Positions 5,714 to 6,542 of a DNA stretch of 6,542 nucleotides are shown one piece after another. This DNA is from Chloroflexota bacterium (GTDB taxonomy: Bacteria > Chloroflexota > Dehalococcoidia > Lucifugimonadales > JADFKI01), in NCBI GenBank assembly GCA_009838595.1, contig VXRI01000078.1:1-6542 (forward strand). The letters run 5' to 3'. The notes below the pieces were generated by a model that saw nothing but the letters and a program-made list of their open reading frames with translations, made no database searches and had not been told where the DNA came from. How positions within the stretch are numbered: position 1 is the stretch's first letter; every line of letters starts with the position of its first letter. A program made the position numbers and the translations under genes.

Positions 5714-6391
5714 ATGACTACAACACATACGCCCATAGACCCCGAATCGCTGGTAGCCCGCATAATGGAGGAGCTCCGCGCGAATCCTGCCGCTCAGCGA
5801 TTGCTGATGCAGGCGCTCCTGACCCGCGAGTTCCAGGGCATGCCTTTGCGCCTCGAACACATAGAGGCGCAGCTGGACGACATGCTGGGACGCGTGAAAA
5901 GCCTCGAAGAAGTCCAGCGCGACCTGCAAAACACCGTGCGAGACATTCAAGACAAGGTTGGCTCCCTGATTGGCGACACTTTTGAGTTGAAACTCCCCGG
6001 CAGGATTATTCCGCTGCTCAGCCAGAAGATACGGCTGCGAAAGGCGGAGGTAGTACTAAGTCCAACCACTTCGCTTAGCCACGAACTTGCCGACGCCATC
6101 GCGGATGCCGTAGATGCGGGCGTTTTTGACGAACGACAAGAGCGCAGAATTGGCTTGACGGACATAATCATCCGCGCCCAGCGCCGAGTTGAGAGGTCTG
6201 CGGTTTGGGTCGCGGTCGAAGCCTCAAGCGCGATTCATCTGCGCGACATAGAGCGAGCTCGCCAATCGGCAGATGCCCTAGCAGCCGCATTCCGTCAGGA
6301 CGCCATCGCCGTAGTCGTCGGCAACCGGATTGGCTCCGATGAAAGCCGCCAAGCCGCCGATGCCGGCGTCGAAGTGCTCGTCGTAGAATAG
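5714..6391 (+). CDS. Coiled-coil protein with possible nuclease-like C-terminal domain, inserted at the nuoK end
   Basis: This 225-residue soluble protein has an N-terminal helical part (about 10-45), a heptad-like coiled coil (about 46-84, LRLEHIEAQLDDMLGRVKSL and on) and a compact alpha/beta C-terminal domain (about 85-225). The domain carries LTDIIIRAQ with Asp150, AVWVAVEASSAI with Glu169 and Ser171, HLRDIERARQSADALAAAF, VVVGNRI and GVEVLVVE. The D...E-x-S arrangement recalls degenerate PD-(D/E)XK folds such as Uma2, and proteins of this design occur in Chloroflexota and Cyanobacteria. The fold assignment is an inference and I cannot name the family with certainty. The ATG start lies next to an extended -10-like box. 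The stop codon TAG (6389-6391) is formed by the first bases of the duplicated nuoK tail, so the gene ends exactly at the repeat boundary. The frame is intact. Confidence 0.7.
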   Translation: MTTTHTPIDPESLVARIMEELRANPAAQRLLMQALLTREFQGMPLRLEHIEAQLDDMLGRVKSLEEVQRDLQNTVRDIQDKVGSLIGDTFELKLPGRIIPLLSQKIRLRKAEVVLSPTTSLSHELADAIADAVDAGVFDERQERRIGLTDIIIRAQRRVERSAVWVAVEASSAIHLRDIERARQSADALAAAFRQDAIAVVVGNRIGSDESRQAADAGVEVLVVE

Positions 6392-6489
6392 CCGCCGCCG
6401 AGCTCGCGCTTGCTATCGCCATCATACTGCGCCTCTACCGCAACCGCTCAACCGTCAACGTGGACGATATGAATCTGCTGAAGTGGTAA
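6388..6489 (+). pseudogene. nuoK: Orphan second copy of the nuoK 3' end (codons 73-105 plus stop)
   Basis: Read from ATA at 6388, this stretch encodes IAAAELALAIAIILRLYRNR followed by STVNVDDMNLLKW and TAA. It matches the end of NuoK at every residue except Ser94 to Thr. At base level it differs at 12 of 102 positions, of which 10 leave the protein unchanged (one is TGA/TAA) and two form the Ser-to-Thr codon change. It has no start codon and no first two helices, and its first bases overlap the stop of the preceding gene, so it is not expressed as NuoK. The mostly silent differences show that both tails diverged while still part of working nuoK genes. It is either the original tail displaced by an insertion or the remnant of a second nuoK. 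Confidence 0.93.
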
Positions 6490-6496
6490 AATTGCC
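6388..6496 (+). repeat. Direct repeat copy 2: 3' end of nuoK
   Basis: This is the partner of 5575-5685 and closes the unit that holds the coiled-coil gene. Recombination between the copies would remove 813 bp and leave one complete nuoK, because both tails stay in the same frame relative to their upstream sequence and encode nearly the same residues. Confidence 0.9.
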
Positions 6497-6522
6497 GCAG
6501 CCATGAAAATGTCCTTGGCAAT
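6491..6522. repeat. Weak hairpin after the nuoK-tail copy
   Basis: ATTGCC (6491-6496) and GGCAAT (6517-6522) are complementary. An inner CAT/ATG pair sits around GAAA (6502-6511), separated by unpaired bases. No T tract follows, so a terminator is not supported. It could be a small processed stem or chance. GTGGTAAAAT at 6483-6492 repeats the extended -10-like string at 5698-5707. Confidence 0.2.
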
Positions 6523-6542
6523 ATGGCATAAGGTCTATACCC

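Noticed and set aside
5337..5717. 126-codon plus-strand frame across nuoK in another frame
   Set aside because: It overlaps nuoK entirely, its product is Arg- and His-rich with no domain, and the nuoK frame is clearly the real one.
6503..6542. Possible start of the next gene (ATG AAA ATG TCC ...), perhaps nuoL
   Set aside because: Only 13 codons are visible, there is no ribosome-binding site, and MKMSLAIWHKVYT does not look like a NuoL N-terminus.
1..6542. CRISPR array, tRNA, rRNA or insertion-sequence transposase
   Set aside because: I found no regularly spaced repeats, no cloverleaf-like or rRNA-like segment, and no transposase or integrase motif in any translated frame.

Overview
The window looks like a piece of a bacterial respiratory complex I (NADH:quinone oxidoreductase, nuo) locus whose gene order nuoH-nuoI-nuoJ-nuoK is conserved but is interrupted by unrelated accessory genes. 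The nuo genes are GC-rich. Sequence style (FDIHHAESEVV in NuoH, a long charged C-terminal tail on NuoI, a Uma2-family protein with a C-terminal coiled coil, PaREP1-like small proteins) reminds me of Chloroflexota, possibly SAR202 or other Dehalococcoidia-like lineages. That placement is an inference without any database search.

Layout. Positions 1-512 hold no convincing gene but several hairpins, including a 15-bp perfect stem followed by a T-rich tract. Next come a small AT-richer PD-(D/E)XK-type nuclease-fold protein (513-1058) and a Uma2-family protein (1154-1906). nuoH follows (1946-3061). Between nuoH and nuoI sit two tandem PaREP1-like genes: one intact (3095-3448) and one interrupted by an in-frame TAG (3476-3841). 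nuoI (3903-4568), a 178-bp non-coding gap, nuoJ (TTG start, 4747-5247), a 111-bp gap and nuoK (TTG start, 5359-5676) come next. After nuoK is a coiled-coil protein with a possible nuclease-like C-terminal domain (5714-6391).

The most notable structure is at the right end. Immediately after the coiled-coil gene, starting inside its stop codon, lies a second copy of the last 33 codons plus stop of nuoK (6388-6489). By hand alignment the two tails differ at 12 of 102 bases but at only one residue (Ser to Thr). The coiled-coil gene is therefore flanked by direct repeats of about 110 bp, each able to encode the proper end of NuoK. This is the signature of insertion into the 3' end of an essential gene with restoration of that gene by a diverged tail, as known for prophages e14/21 in icd. 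Here it involves a single small gene and no visible integrase.

Functionally, NuoH, NuoJ and NuoK are membrane subunits and NuoI is the peripheral two-cluster ferredoxin-like subunit; together they form the quinone-site and proximal proton-pumping part of complex I. The accessory genes have no evident respiratory role and look like cargo that has accumulated at gene boundaries of the cluster.
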